Below, one piece after another: positions 17,743 through 26,982 of a DNA stretch of 64,000 nucleotides. Origin of the DNA: Rhizobium gallicum bv. gallicum R602sp (lineage in GTDB: Bacteria; Pseudomonadota; Alphaproteobacteria; Rhizobiales; Rhizobiaceae). The stretch is taken from positions 2,232,001 to 2,296,000 of the forward strand of contig NZ_CP006880.1 in NCBI RefSeq assembly GCF_000816845.1, given 5' to 3'. The stretch's first letter is position 1. Every line of letters begins with the position of its first letter. The notes under the pieces were generated by a model. The model was not told where the DNA came from. It searched no databases and saw only the letters and a program-made list of their open reading frames with translations. The translations under genes and the position numbers were made by a program.

Positions 17743-18519
17743 ATGACGTATCTGAAAAATGGAGTGCTAATCGCAGCCGTGATGCTGGTTGCATTGATAA
17801 CGTCCTTGCCGCCGGCTTTTGCCCAAGATTGTGAGCAAGAAACGTTCGAGGAGGCGCGATACATTGTTTGCACCCTGGAACCGGGGAAAGCAGAGCTGCG
17901 ATTATTCTGGAAGGATATCGATGGCAAGCCTTACCGTTACTTCTCGAGCGTCGCCGACGCCGTAGGAAAAGAGGGACGAGCGCTGACATTCGCGATGAAC
18001 GCAGGGATGTACCGCGCCGATTTTTCTCCGATGGGACTTTATGTCGAGGCTGGCCGAGAACTACGACCCGCCAATACGGCCGGGGGTGAAGGCTCAGCCG
18101 GTCCTCTGCCAAATTTCTATAAGAAACCGAACGGCGTGTTCTTTTTTGGCGACACAAGGGCTGGAATTCTCCCGACAGATCAATTTTTGAAGCATCGCCT
18201 CAAGGTGCGGTTCGCCACCCAGTCTGGTCCAATGCTTGTCATTCAGAACAAGCTGCACCCGGCCCTGATTTTAGGGTCGACCGACCGAACCCGTCGGAGC
18301 GGCGTGGGAGTCTGTGGCGGTGGCACCGTTCGCCTTGCCGCAAGCGACGACACGGTGAATTTCTATGATTTTGCGCGCCTGTTCCGCGATCATCTGAAAT
18401 GCCCAAATGCCTTGTTTCTCGACGGTGGACGAGGAGTGGGAATTTACAACCCGAAGATGGGTCGCCATGACAGATCCTGGCATGGCGGGTTCGGCCCGAT
18501 CCTTGGAGTTGTACAGTAA
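17743..18519 (+). CDS. Secreted phosphodiester glycosidase-family (DUF2233) protein
   Basis: The protein has 258 residues from the ATG at 17743. A Sec signal peptide (residues 1-27, cleavage after AFA, mature QDCEQETFEE) directs it to the periplasm. The core matches the DUF2233/NAGPA-like domain: LTFAMNAGMYRADFSPMGLYVEAG near 80, NGVFFFGD, a TQSGPMLVIQ stretch, GVGVCGGGTVRLA, and NALFLDGGRGVGIYNP near the end. The family includes the human enzyme that uncovers mannose 6-phosphate; the bacterial substrate is unknown. An upstream in-frame GTG at 17641 would block the signal peptide and is not used. Confidence 0.75.
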   Translation: MTYLKNGVLIAAVMLVALITSLPPAFAQDCEQETFEEARYIVCTLEPGKAELRLFWKDIDGKPYRYFSSVADAVGKEGRALTFAMNAGMYRADFSPMGLYVEAGRELRPANTAGGEGSAGPLPNFYKKPNGVFFFGDTRAGILPTDQFLKHRLKVRFATQSGPMLVIQNKLHPALILGSTDRTRRSGVGVCGGGTVRLAASDDTVNFYDFARLFRDHLKCPNALFLDGGRGVGIYNPKMGRHDRSWHGGFGPILGVVQ

Positions 18520-18537
18520 CGCCACGAACAGCTACGT

Positions 18538-19073
18538 CTACGCGTGCGGTGTGCCCCCGATACATTTGGAGAGAATCTCGACAATGACGGCGAGCGGCGC
18601 AGTGGCGTCGATTACGACACCATACTTAGGAACATCCTCTTTCGTTGCATGCAATCGCGCAATCAGTACCGTTCGGCAGGTCGACTGCCAAACTCGCCTC
18701 CTGGTCTCCCGGCAAGCCGCCGGTTCAACGTGTCGAGATCGACGTCGAGAACGAAAACCCCGTCTAACAGATCAATAAAGCGGGAGAAATTTCGAGAACC
18801 GCCGCAGAAGAAGGAGATCGAGTTGCGTTAATCAGCGACCACGGATGTGACTTTATCTATATCCCAGATGTGGTGCTCGTGCTCCCATGTGACACTGTCC
18901 GTCACGGTCTCGTGAGCAAGCCCATCCAGCGGTTCACAAGTCTCGGAATCGCCTACATAAGACAACTCCCGGTCCCCGTGGATGACGTGGTAACCGCGCC
19001 GCCGCAGTTCTTCAGCCACCGTGGTTTTGCCGGTGCCGGAAACGCCTTCGATTAAATAGTTTCTTACACCCAT
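18538..19073 (-). pseudogene. Decayed P-loop nucleoside kinase-like gene
   Basis: The 5' part encodes a clear P-loop (MGVRNYLIEGVSGTGKTTVAEEL) and continues to HEHHIWDIDKVTSVVAD, where a TGA at 18828-18830 stops it after 81 residues. The same frame resumes with RNSISFFCGGSRNFSRFIDL and LDVDLDTLNRRLAGRP. It then needs a frame change near 18690 to read LIARLHATKEDVPKYGVVID and ends at 18538. Together these match a full-length kinase of about 175 residues carrying one nonsense and one frameshift mutation. A short stretch around residues 53-64 may be an extra insertion. Confidence 0.7.
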
Positions 19074-19313
19074 TTTTCGCTCTCATTGATCCGTCCCTCA
19101 TCGGCCGTCAGGTGTGACGGCGCGATTGCCTTAACACGCCTGCCCCCTCTGAAACGCCGACGAGCACCCAGGCGCGCCAGCGGGCATGAGTGGCGCTCGG
19201 TCGCTACAGTTCTGACGGCCACTTGCCGCCAAATACCTCATACGCGGGATCGTCGACCGTAGGTCCGTTTGTGGCGCGAGGGCGATCGGCTTCCGCCGGT
19301 GGTTTGCTGATCG

Positions 19314-19385
19314 TAGTTCGGTCTGCTCGGCAATCCGCAAGGCGTCGTCAACTTCTACGCCGAGGTAGCAAACTGTGCTTTCGAG
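19314..19385 (-). pseudogene. C-terminal remnant of a tyrosine recombinase
   Basis: Twenty-four codons starting LESTVCYLGVEVDDALRIAE closely match the C-terminus of the integrase remnant at 29906-30525 (LESTVRYLGIEVDDALRIAE). This includes the tyrosine that would be the catalytic residue. No more of the gene is recognisable next to it. It therefore marks an old integration or recombination event. Confidence 0.6.
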
Positions 19386-19420
19386 CCAATTGCGGTCAGT
19401 AACCCGGAAACGGCATCCGA

Positions 19421-19873
19421 TCATAGCCAAATCGCCGTTTCTTCCTTGGCGGTTCGGATGATCATCATGGTGAAGAAGCGGGCAACGTTGGTCTGGTCGC
19501 GAAACAGCCTCTCGCAGAGGGCGTCGAATTCTTCCATGTCGCGCAGGAGCAGCATCAGAACGACATCGGTTTCGCCCGTCACGGCATAGGCCTGTGAAAC
19601 GGCCTCTTCGGAAACTGCGATTTTCAGAAAGCGGCGCATATGCTGCTCGCCGTGCAGCTTCAACTCGACCGTAATCAGGGCCTTGATCCTGCGTTCGGCT
19701 TTGGTGGGATTGAGGATCGCGACAATTCTGTCGATGATGCCTGATTTGCGCAGTCGCTGCACACGGCGCAGACAACTGGACGGCGACAGGCCCACTTCCT
19801 CGGCCATGTCGACATTGGTGCGCGAGGCGTCGCGCTGCATCAGATTCAAAAGCTTCCGGTCGATCCGATCCAT
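19421..19873 (-). CDS. Lrp/AsnC-family transcriptional regulator
   Basis: The protein has 150 residues. An N-terminal helix-turn-helix (NVDMAEEVGLSPSSCLRRVQRLRKSGII) is followed by a ligand/oligomerisation domain (ITVELKLHGEQHMRRFLKIA ... YAVTGETDVVLMLLLRDMEEFDAL). It diverges from the membrane protein gene at 19994, with a dyad in between, the usual layout for an Lrp-type regulator and the transporter it controls. The inducer is presumably an amino acid or similar small molecule. Confidence 0.88.
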   Translation of the reverse strand: MDRIDRKLLNLMQRDASRTNVDMAEEVGLSPSSCLRRVQRLRKSGIIDRIVAILNPTKAERRIKALITVELKLHGEQHMRRFLKIAVSEEAVSQAYAVTGETDVVLMLLLRDMEEFDALCERLFRDQTNVARFFTMMIIRTAKEETAIWL

Positions 19874-19903
19874 TCTCGCAGCCTATCCGTCAATCACGCC
19901 TTT

Positions 19904-19916
19904 GCAATAAAATTGC
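19904..19916. promoter_or_regulatory. Dyad between Lrp gene and gate-domain gene
   Basis: GCAAT and ATTGC flank an AAA centre, a 13-base AT-centred palindrome typical of Lrp/AsnC boxes. It lies 31 bases upstream of the lrp start and 78 bases upstream of the divergent gene. Confidence 0.4.
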
Positions 19917-19993
19917 TCAGATCCGCAATCATTGACCACAAATTCGAAGCGGCCGGGGCTAGCACATTGAGGCTATTGTACCGGAGGTCTCGT

Positions 19994-20971
19994 ATGCCGT
20001 TCTTGATGCCCATTTTACGCAAAACCCGCGAAACACTCGAAATTTATTGGGAGCTTGTCCGGATCATGGTTCCCATCACGGTCCTGACGGAGTTGTTGGC
20101 GAGGATGGGAGTGATCAAGGCCGTGGCGCCCGCGTTTGCGCCTGTCATGGACCTGGTTGGCCTGCCCCCGGAATTTGGGCTGGCCTGGCTGACGGGAATG
20201 CTCGTCGGAATATGGGGCGCCATCCCGCTCATTTTTACGCTGGTTCCCACATCCTCGCTGAGTGTCGCGGACATCACGGTTTTTTCGGCGCTCATCCTCT
20301 TCGCGCATGGCCTGCCGATCGAGCAGAAGATCATTCAGAAGGCGGGACCGGGGATGATGGCAACGACGCTGCTGCGCATCTTTGGCGGCTTGCTCTACGC
20401 CTTTCTCCTGCATCATGTTCTGCTGGCCACGGGGTGGTTGTCGGCTCCCGCCAACCCGACCTGGATCCCGATGAGCGCCACGGTCGGTTGGCCCGAGTAC
20501 TTCCATGCTCTCGGCGAGACCATGATCTGGATGCTTGCAATCCTTGTCGTTCTGTCCTGGAGCCTTGAGCTCCTGCGCGCGACCGGGCTGCTGGAACTGA
20601 TGGTGAAGGCTCTATCGCCCATATTGCGCCTTGCCGGCATCCGCGGCGAAGCAGAGAAGCTCACCGCTGTCGGATTGTTCCTAGGGATTTCCTACGGTGC
20701 CGGTCTTCTGATCCGCGAGGCGCGGTCGGGCGGAATATCACCGCACCAGATCTTTCTGTCATGCGTGTTCATGGGCTTCGCACATAGCGTGATTGAGGAC
20801 ACGATCTTGATGATCTCGCTTGGCGCCGATGTCTATGGCGTTCTTGGAGGTCGTCTGGCCTTTGCCGTAGCGGCAACCGCAGCGATTGGCGCTCTGCTTG
20901 GCCGTCAGTCTAATGAGAAATTCTTTGCGCGAATATTTCGGCTGCCACACGCCCAGTCAAAAGGCGGCTAA
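19994..20971 (+). CDS. Gate-domain (nucleoside recognition) polytopic membrane protein
   Basis: The protein has 325 residues from the ATG at 19994 (MPFLMPILRKTRETLEIYWE). It has about eight hydrophobic segments in two repeated halves, each with a Gate-domain pattern: ITVLTELLARMGVIKAVAPAF near residue 30 and LLRATGLLELMVKALSPILR near 195. Gate-domain proteins include nucleoside transporter cores and the SpmA/SpmB spore proteins, so transport is plausible but the substrate is unknown. It diverges from an Lrp-type regulator that probably controls it. An upstream in-frame ATG at 19913 lies within the operator dyad and is rejected. Confidence 0.75.
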   Translation: MPFLMPILRKTRETLEIYWELVRIMVPITVLTELLARMGVIKAVAPAFAPVMDLVGLPPEFGLAWLTGMLVGIWGAIPLIFTLVPTSSLSVADITVFSALILFAHGLPIEQKIIQKAGPGMMATTLLRIFGGLLYAFLLHHVLLATGWLSAPANPTWIPMSATVGWPEYFHALGETMIWMLAILVVLSWSLELLRATGLLELMVKALSPILRLAGIRGEAEKLTAVGLFLGISYGAGLLIREARSGGISPHQIFLSCVFMGFAHSVIEDTILMISLGADVYGVLGGRLAFAVAATAAIGALLGRQSNEKFFARIFRLPHAQSKGG

Positions 20972-21127
20972 GCTATTGCCTGCAGCGACTGCTCTGGACT
21001 CTTTCCCGCCGAGCCGTCGTCCCCTGTCGGCCTGAAGCGGCGATGCAAAAGAGCGGAGAGCCCGCACATCAACCGGTCACATCGCCATCAAGCCGGATAA
21101 TGCTTTCATTGGTCTGGGCAGCTAGCT

Positions 21128-21984
21128 TCAGGAACCTGACCTTTCCTTTCCACGCCTGATGCTTGCGTCTCTATAGCCGCGGAATACGTAGAACGTCGCA
21201 TCGCCATCGTCTTCGAACTGATGGAGGAATTCGAGTGGTACGCCTTCCTCAAAGACCCAGCTCGGCTCGATGTTGTAACCGACGCCCACCTTCGTCATGC
21301 GCGCCATGACCCGGCCATCCGGATCGGTCAGCGAGATCTGGTCCTCACCGGTCTTGTCCATTTCATCCGGCAGCGCCTTGTGGCGATCCCGCTTGCCTTT
21401 GATTGCCGCGATCTTCTCCCCGAGTTTGCCATCGCCGCGGCCGGAACCGCCGCCATTGCTGCTGGCTTTCTCCTCTTCCGCATCGCCCTCATCGAGCCGC
21501 TTCATGTAATCGGCCAGTTTCTCATCGGCTTCTTTAATGGACGTCGTCAACGCTGCCCGTGTGAAGTTGCGGTCCCTGTTGTTCACCGCCTTGATGCGCG
21601 TGCCATCCACCGCCAGAAGCTCTCGCCCGAACAGATCTCGCTGCCGGCACAGAATGACGAACTCCCGGAACACCTCCTTGAAGGCCGACCAGTTCACGCG
21701 GCGGAAATCGGCGATGGTGCGGAAGTCGGGCTTCAGATGCCGCAGCAGCCAGATCACCTCGATGTTGCGATGCGCCTCAGCCTCTATCCGCCGGCTCGAC
21801 CGAACCCGGTTGATGTATCCGTAAACCTACAGCTTCAAAACGTCGGCCGGATCATAACCCGGACGGCCGGTCTCCTTCGCAGCCACCCGCACAAAGCCTG
21901 CGGCAGCAAGATCGAGCCCATCAACGAAAGCTTCGATGCGAGAAGCAGCAATTGCGCGCAATCTGTTCCTGAAAGATGTGCCAT
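21128..21984 (-). pseudogene. Decayed IS1182-family transposase
   Basis: The frame opens with MAHLSGTDCAQLLLLA at 21984. It then loses part of the N-terminal domain and changes frame, resuming as IEAFVDGLDLAAAGF. A TAG at 21827-21829 interrupts LKL-VYGYINRVRSSRRIE. The rest (IEVIWLLRHLKPDFRTIADFR, LLAVDGTRIKAVNN) runs to VGVGYN near 21275, after which the sequence no longer matches a transposase. So an internal deletion, a nonsense codon and loss of the C-terminal catalytic half are all visible. It is an inactive relic. Confidence 0.8.
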
Positions 21985-22040
21985 GGCAAATATTACCACA
22001 GCTCTGGAATCCGCACCGGAGCTTTGATCCGTCTCCAGAA

Positions 22041-22439
22041 TTAATTTGACTGGAGGGCAATTAACCCCGCTGCCGTTGGACGGAAACCGCATTTGCGATA
22101 AAACGGCTCAAGGTGAGGCTCAAAATCGACATGAAGCCAACGAGCGCCTTTTTGTCGAGCCAGCGCTATTGCCTTCTCAACAAGACGAGTTGCGATGCCG
22201 AGCCTACGGTAGTCGGGATGAACGCATGTATCGAGAATGAATGCGTGGGTTCCACCGTCCCATGCTACATTCACAAACCCAATAATTATATCGCCATCAT
22301 AGACACCGATATGGCCGAGACTGCGTGAGAGCATATCAGCGAGCGAGGCTGGCGCAGGCGCTCCCCATGCAGCGGACCAGAGAGGATTCAAATCGGCGGA
22401 GGAAGGGTGAGGGTTTATCTTATACTCCAAGATCAACAC
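22041..22439 (-). CDS. GNAT-family N-acetyltransferase
   Basis: The protein has 132 residues. The acetyl-CoA binding motif is visible as VHPDYRRLGIATRLVEKAIALARQKG near residues 75-100, followed by LHVDFEPHLEPFYRKCGFRPT, the usual final strand and helix. The start is a GTG at 22439 or a TTG directly after it, behind GGGAG. It lies between the IS1182 relic and the aac(6')-like gene on the same strand. The substrate is unknown. Confidence 0.7.
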   Translation of the reverse strand: MLILEYKINPHPSSADLNPLWSAAWGAPAPASLADMLSRSLGHIGVYDGDIIIGFVNVAWDGGTHAFILDTCVHPDYRRLGIATRLVEKAIALARQKGARWLHVDFEPHLEPFYRKCGFRPTAAGLIALQSN

Positions 22440-22502
22440 ACTCCCTGCATATCACTTCCGGTATTTGCAATATACCCGTTTTCGGCATCAGATATACGCG
22501 TA

Positions 22503-23065
22503 GTTTTCAGACAGTCTGCAGGATTTGTGCGGCGAACCATCCTCGTGGAAGGGCAGCACCGGCCTACAGTGGCTTTCGGAAGAACACGACGCGCTGTGTC
22601 TCCTCAAATCCTAAAGCGGTATGGAGCGCATGGCTGGCTGAATTCTCAAGCAGCGCGTCAGAGCCAAACTCAACACACCCAAGCGACTTCCCCCAATCGG
22701 CAACGGCATTGCGAAGCAATCGCGCGATACCTTTTCGCCTGTCAACGGGCCGGACATAAATTCCTTCGAGGAATAGAACGGGCGAGCTGCTGCATCCATT
22801 CACATAATCATGTCGCAAAGTGGCCTCAGCAAACCCGACAGCTTCATTCGCAGCATTTCGAGCGATGAACGCGACGGCTTCTCCACTTTCTGAAAGAAAC
22901 GCCCGGCACAACTCAACTCGATGATCTTCGAGCGAGTGATGCGGCCACAGCGCAACGCGAAGCTCCGCCCACGACTCCCCAATCTCGATAATCGATTCCA
23001 TATTGTGGTTCTCTCGAGAAATTCCCGATTAAAGCGACACTTGTTTTCCTGACTTTTGCAACGTC
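22503..23065. repeat. Long direct repeat, copy A (carries intact aac-like gene)
   Basis: This 563-base segment is nearly identical to 33249-33816 in the same orientation. Both begin GTTTTCAGAC and end CTTTTGCAACGTC. Visible length differences are one base near 22555, one in a G run near 22780, and five near 23015; a handful of substitutions also occur. Outside these limits the sequences diverge. Confidence 0.9.
22564..23001 (-). CDS. Aminoglycoside 6'-N-acetyltransferase-like GNAT protein
   Basis: The protein has 145 residues with the pattern of AAC(6')-I enzymes: WPHHSLEDHRVELCRAFL near 19, AVGFAEATLRHDYVNGCSSSP near 54, VLFLEGIYVRPVDRRKGIARLL near 75, and the C-terminal GFEETQRVVFFRKPL. 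Such enzymes transfer acetyl from acetyl-CoA to the 6'-amino group of aminoglycosides, but chromosomal relatives may have other roles. This is the intact copy of a duplicated gene; the second, at 33311, is frameshifted. Confidence 0.8.
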   Translation of the reverse strand: MESIIEIGESWAELRVALWPHHSLEDHRVELCRAFLSESGEAVAFIARNAANEAVGFAEATLRHDYVNGCSSSPVLFLEGIYVRPVDRRKGIARLLRNAVADWGKSLGCVEFGSDALLENSASHALHTALGFEETQRVVFFRKPL

Positions 23066-23193
23066 GCAGAATAGACGGTTTTGCGATGCCGCCAATGTCT
23101 GCTGTTGGCGGATATTGTTGATTTAGTCGGTGGTTGATCGGTTAGTGCGGTCGTGATTCACTCTCGTTACTGCTTCGAGAGGAGAGCGCAACG

Positions 23194-24021
23194 ATGATGG
23201 GGATGCAGTCGGAACCGGCGCAATTGTTTTACGATTTCTGCCTGGATGATCACCTCCCCGACGAACATATGCTGCGCGGCATCGATCGTTTCCTCGACTG
23301 CGGCGATATCCGCAGAGAGATGAAGCCATTTTACAGCTCAATTGGCCGGCCTTCGATTGATCCAGAGCTGATGATCCGGATACTGCTCGTTGGCTATTGC
23401 ATGGGCATTCGTTCTAAGCGGCGTCTGTGCGACGAGGTCCATCTCAACCTTGCCTATCTCTGGTTCTGCAAACTCGGTCTCGACGGCAAAGTGCCTGACC
23501 ACTCGACCTTCTCACGCAACCGCCATGGCCGCTTCCGCGACAGCGATCTTCTCCGTCATCTGTTTGAGACTGTCGTCAAGCGATGCATGTCAGAGGGCCT
23601 GGTGCGTGGCGAGGGCTTTGCCGTGGACGCAAGCCTGATCGCCGCCGACGCTAACAAGCAGCGCTCTGTTTCCGGTGAGGAGTGGGCCGCGCCAAACGAC
23701 GAGGATGCCGCGCGTGCGGTCAGGGAATATCTGGAAAAGCTGGATGATGCCGCCTTTGGAGCGGCCTCGGAGGTGACGCCGAAGTTCATCTCTGCTGCCG
23801 ATCCGGCCGCGCAATGGACCGGGGCGCACAAGGGCCATGCCTTCTTCGCCTATGCCACCAATTATCTGATCGACACCGACAATGCCGTCATCCTGGATGT
23901 CGAGGCTAGTCGTGCCATCCGCCAGGCCGAGGTCGGCGCTTCCCGCACCATGATCGAGAGGACAGAGACAAGCCTTGGGCTCAAGCCAGAATGGCTTGTG
24001 GCCGACACCGCTTATGGATCG
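23194..24021 (+). pseudogene. 5' part of an IS5/IS1182-type transposase, split by an insertion
   Basis: The frame encodes an N-terminal DUF772-type domain (GRPSIDPELMIRILLVGYCMGIRSKRRLCDEVHLNLAYLWF near 50) and the start of a DDE catalytic domain (GEGFAVDASLIAADANKQRS near 140, LVADTAYGS at the break). AGGAGA lies eight bases before the ATG. The match stops after the TCG at 24019-24021 and resumes at 25529 in the same orientation. So the gene was intact until about 1.5 kb was inserted. Confidence 0.85.
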
Positions 24022-25528
24022 TTCCCAAACATGGGGTAATCGCGGCGCGATCGCCCCAGGCCATTTTTATAAGATGATGGCTGGCGGGGGTGGTTGCCCC
24101 CGATAAGATGGTAAAACGGGCTCACGATTGGAACCGGGCCCAAACATCGAACGGAGAGCAACCGTGGACCAATATATAGGCCTGGACGTTTCATTGAAAG
24201 ATACTGCGATCTCGATACGACAGGACGGTAAGCGGATCTGGCGGGGAAAGTGCCCGTCGGATCCAAAGCTTCTGGCGCAGATGATCCGCAAGCATGCGCC
24301 GCACGCCAGGCGCGTTGTGTTCGAGACGGGGCCGTTGTCGACATGGTTCTATCACGCGCTGACGGCCGAGGGGGTTCCGGCGATCTGCATTGAAGCGCGG
24401 CACGCGCAAAAGGTATTGGACGAGACGCTCAACAAGACAGATGCCAATGATGCGGATGGCTTGGCGCAACTGGCCGAAGCCGGCTTCTACAAGGCCGTCC
24501 GGGTAAAGGCGTTCGACAGCATGCTGACGCGCACGCTTGTGGCGGCTCGCAATCAGCTCCTGAGAATCTCAACCCAGCTTAGCAACCAGATCCGCGGCCT
24601 GATGAAGACGTTCGGTCTCATCGTCCCCAAAGGGACAGGTCGGGTATTTGATGGCAATGTGAGGGAACTCCTAGATGGGAATGACGGCCTGGCAAGGATC
24701 ATATTGCCTCTACTTGAGGCCTGGCGCGACATACGCAAGCGCGGAGCCGATCTTGATCACCAGTTGCTCGCAGCGGCGCGGCAAAGCCAAGAGACGAAGC
24801 TTTTGATGACAATCCCGGGGATTGGTGCCGTCACGGCCGTCTCGTATATCGCGGCCATTGAAGATCCAGAAAACTTCAAAACGTCGCGCTCGGTTGGCGC
24901 CTGGCTCGGGTTGACAACGCGGCGCTACCAGTCAGGCGAGGTGGATTATGACGGCCACATCTCGCGAAGAGGCGACAACCATTTGCGGGGACTGCTTTAT
25001 GAAGCGGCGACCGTGATCCTCACGAGAACCGGTGCCAGGAACGAGAGCACTCTCAAAAACTGGGGGCTCAAGCTGCGTCAGCGGTTGGGCTTCAAGCGCG
25101 CAGCAGTGGCGGTCGCGCGAAAGCTCGCGGTCATCATGCACAGCATGCTCAAAACAGGAGAAGTCTTCAACGGATTGGCTGGCGCAACAGCATAAGCGAG
25201 GTGCCAGCCTTCTCACCTCAGCGCGTCAAACCCGATTTGAAGCACTGAGTGTCCCTGCTGCGGACGTGGGTTGGATCATTCCGTTAGCGCGGCTGCAGCT
25301 CACTGAGACTGCGTCCCAAACATAGGAAGATCTTACCTGCGAAGACCCATCGTGCGGCGACCCTATATCGACCGCGGAGACAACCCTGCTCCCAGCACCG
25401 GACAGCTCTGAAGGAAACATGGCCGCTGAGGCCTGACCCAAACCACTCAACTCCCGCCGCGTGGCCTGTCTCGCAACACGGCGCAGATGCCGAATGCCCA
25501 GACCACCTTGACGAACGGAACGCGATTA
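24022..25528 (+). mobile_element. IS110-family element inserted in another IS transposase gene
   Basis: The insert is bounded by the two halves of the disrupted transposase gene and contains one IS110-type transposase gene with non-coding flanks of about 140 (left) and 330 bases (right). A 10-base direct repeat TCCCAAACAT occurs at 24023-24032 and again at 25314-25323. If that repeat marks the element ends, the element is 1.29 kb and about 205 further bases belong to something else. IS110 elements encode a bridge RNA in one non-coding flank. Confidence 0.7.
24164..25195 (+). CDS. IS110-family transposase (DEDD recombinase)
   Basis: The protein has 343 residues from the GTG at 24164, behind a GGAGA ribosome binding site. 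The RuvC-like domain shows DQYIGLDVSLKDTAISI at the start, VVFETGPLSTWFYHAL near 60, and NKTDANDADGLAQLAE near 92, giving the acidic DEDD set. The C-terminal transposase-20 domain has LMTIPGIGAVTAVSYIA near 215, SVGAWLGLTTRRYQSGE with the likely catalytic serine, and HISRRGDNHLRGLLYEAA. The gene looks intact, so this copy may still move. Confidence 0.9.
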   Translation: MDQYIGLDVSLKDTAISIRQDGKRIWRGKCPSDPKLLAQMIRKHAPHARRVVFETGPLSTWFYHALTAEGVPAICIEARHAQKVLDETLNKTDANDADGLAQLAEAGFYKAVRVKAFDSMLTRTLVAARNQLLRISTQLSNQIRGLMKTFGLIVPKGTGRVFDGNVRELLDGNDGLARIILPLLEAWRDIRKRGADLDHQLLAAARQSQETKLLMTIPGIGAVTAVSYIAAIEDPENFKTSRSVGAWLGLTTRRYQSGEVDYDGHISRRGDNHLRGLLYEAATVILTRTGARNESTLKNWGLKLRQRLGFKRAAVAVARKLAVIMHSMLKTGEVFNGLAGATA

Positions 25529-26083
25529 GACAACCTTGCCTGGTTGGTGAAGGACAAGAAGATCACGCCGCACATCCCGGTCTTCGACAAGTCGAACCGC
25601 ACCGATGGCACGTTCTCACGGGCCGACTTCACATTTGATGCGGATGCAAACCACTACATCTGCCCGGCGGACAAGCTGCTGGTGCAATTCCGGCGTACCT
25701 ACGACAAGCCGCGGACCGGCATCACGAAGGCCGGAACCAAGCTTTACAGGGCCAGCAAGAAGGACTGTGCGGTCTGCGATCTGAAGCCAAAATGCTGCCC
25801 GAACATGGTCGCTCGAAAGGTTCCGCGCGACGTCAATGAGGATGCCCGCGATGTGGCCCGTGCGTTGGTTGGAACGCCGGAATACGAGCGCGCACGACAT
25901 CTCCGCAAGAAGGTCGAGATGCTGTTCGCTCACCTCAAACGGATATTGAGGCTCGGGCGGCTGAGACTGCGAGGTCCACGCGGTGCGCGTGACGAGTTTC
26001 TGCTGGCCGCCACCGCGCAAAATCTACGAAAGCTCGCAAAATTGCGACCTCTCGTGGCTCCAACCAACCCGATCGCGGCATAG
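25529..26083 (+). pseudogene. 3' part of the split IS5/IS1182-type transposase
   Basis: Reading resumes with NLAWLVKDKKITPHIPVFDK, followed by DGTFSRADFTFDADANHYICP, a zinc ribbon-like cysteine stretch (DCAVCDLKPKCCPN), and the end RKKVEMLFAHLKRILRLGRL with the catalytic glutamate. This completes the transposase begun at 23194. The upstream start at 25487 is an accident of the insertion. Confidence 0.85.
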
Positions 26084-26519
26084 GGAGCATAGAAATGCGG
26101 GCCACGCCACCTACCACCAGCACCGAAGCTCGATAAACGAGGCACTACCCGACGGAACCATCAGCTATGAGACGGCAGACACGTTGAATCCGCGACTATA
26201 TCAACAATATCGGCCCAAAGCGGACGCCACAAGGGTCCAATGTACGCATGATCAAAGAAGAACCCTGCTACGCGTAGCGCTGGAGTCAAGCCCAACCGCT
26301 TTGTGCACAGCCATTGCGGTGTTGCTCGCACCCCAATGACAAACGAGGCCGGAGCATCATACCAGACGCTCCGGCCTCTCAATGTATAAGGTCGTGGTCG
26401 CCGTGGAGTGACCTTGGTAGGCTATAGCCCAGTTTGATTATGTTGCCACGGCAATGAGCGTTTGATATTTTGCGCTCGCACTGGATGTTCGTTGGGGGCG
26501 GCTTTCAGCCGAAGTTCAC
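26084..26519 (+). other. Region between the IS relic and the iorA-like gene
   Basis: No gene was recognised. A strong hairpin is listed separately at 26345-26378. The last 140 bases should hold the promoter of the oxidoreductase operon. Confidence 0.4.
26345..26378. terminator. Strong terminator-like hairpin
   Basis: GAGGCCGGAGC at 26345-26355 and GCTCCGGCCTC at 26368-26378 form a perfect 11-bp stem with a 12-base loop. It separates the IS material from the oxidoreductase operon. No long T run follows. Confidence 0.5.
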
Positions 26520-26978
26520 ATGTCATACGATCTCTTGGTGAACGGCGTAAAGCATTCCGTCGATGTTGACGGTGACATTCCTCTCTTATGGATCATACGA
26601 GACAGCATAGGTCTTACGGGCACGAAATTCGGTTGCGGGATCGCGATGTGCGGTGCGTGTACTGTACACGTTGATGGCGTGCCGATGAGATCGTGCGTTT
26701 TGCCCGTTGCAGAGGCGGTCTCGAAACAGATCACGACGATCGAGGCCATCGGCAAAACCGAGGCGGGCGCGCGGGTGCAGAAGGCGTGGCTCGACATCGA
26801 CGTTGTCCAGTGCGGCTACTGTCAATCCGGGCAGATCATGTCCGCGGCCGCGCTCCTTGCAACCAACCCATCGCCTGCGGACGAGGATATCGATGCCGTC
26901 ATGGCCGGGAATATCTGTCGTTGCGGTACGTATCCCCGCATTCGGGCGGCCATCAAGCTTGCAGCAGAGGCGAGGTGA
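26520..26978 (+). CDS. (2Fe-2S)-binding subunit, isoquinoline 1-oxidoreductase alpha-like
   Basis: The protein has 152 residues with two 2Fe-2S domains. The plant ferredoxin-type cluster shows [16 protein letters not shown] near residues 39-54 and a further cysteine in RSCVLPV. The helical second cluster shows [10 protein letters not shown] near 100 and [14 protein letters not shown] near 137. It passes electrons from the molybdenum centre of the next gene's product, four bases downstream, to the cytochrome encoded third. Subunits of IorA type lack an FAD partner, in agreement with this operon. Confidence 0.88.
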   Translation: MSYDLLVNGVKHSVDVDGDIPLLWIIRDSIGLTGTKFGCGIAMCGACTVHVDGVPMRSCVLPVAEAVSKQITTIEAIGKTEAGARVQKAWLDIDVVQCGYCQSGQIMSAAALLATNPSPADEDIDAVMAGNICRCGTYPRIRAAIKLAAEAR

Positions 26979-26982
26979 TGAG

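Noticed and set aside
21128..21275. Extension of the IS1182-type product after VGVGYN as a real protein domain
   Set aside because: The last 45 codons do not resemble any transposase and look like read-through into foreign sequence.
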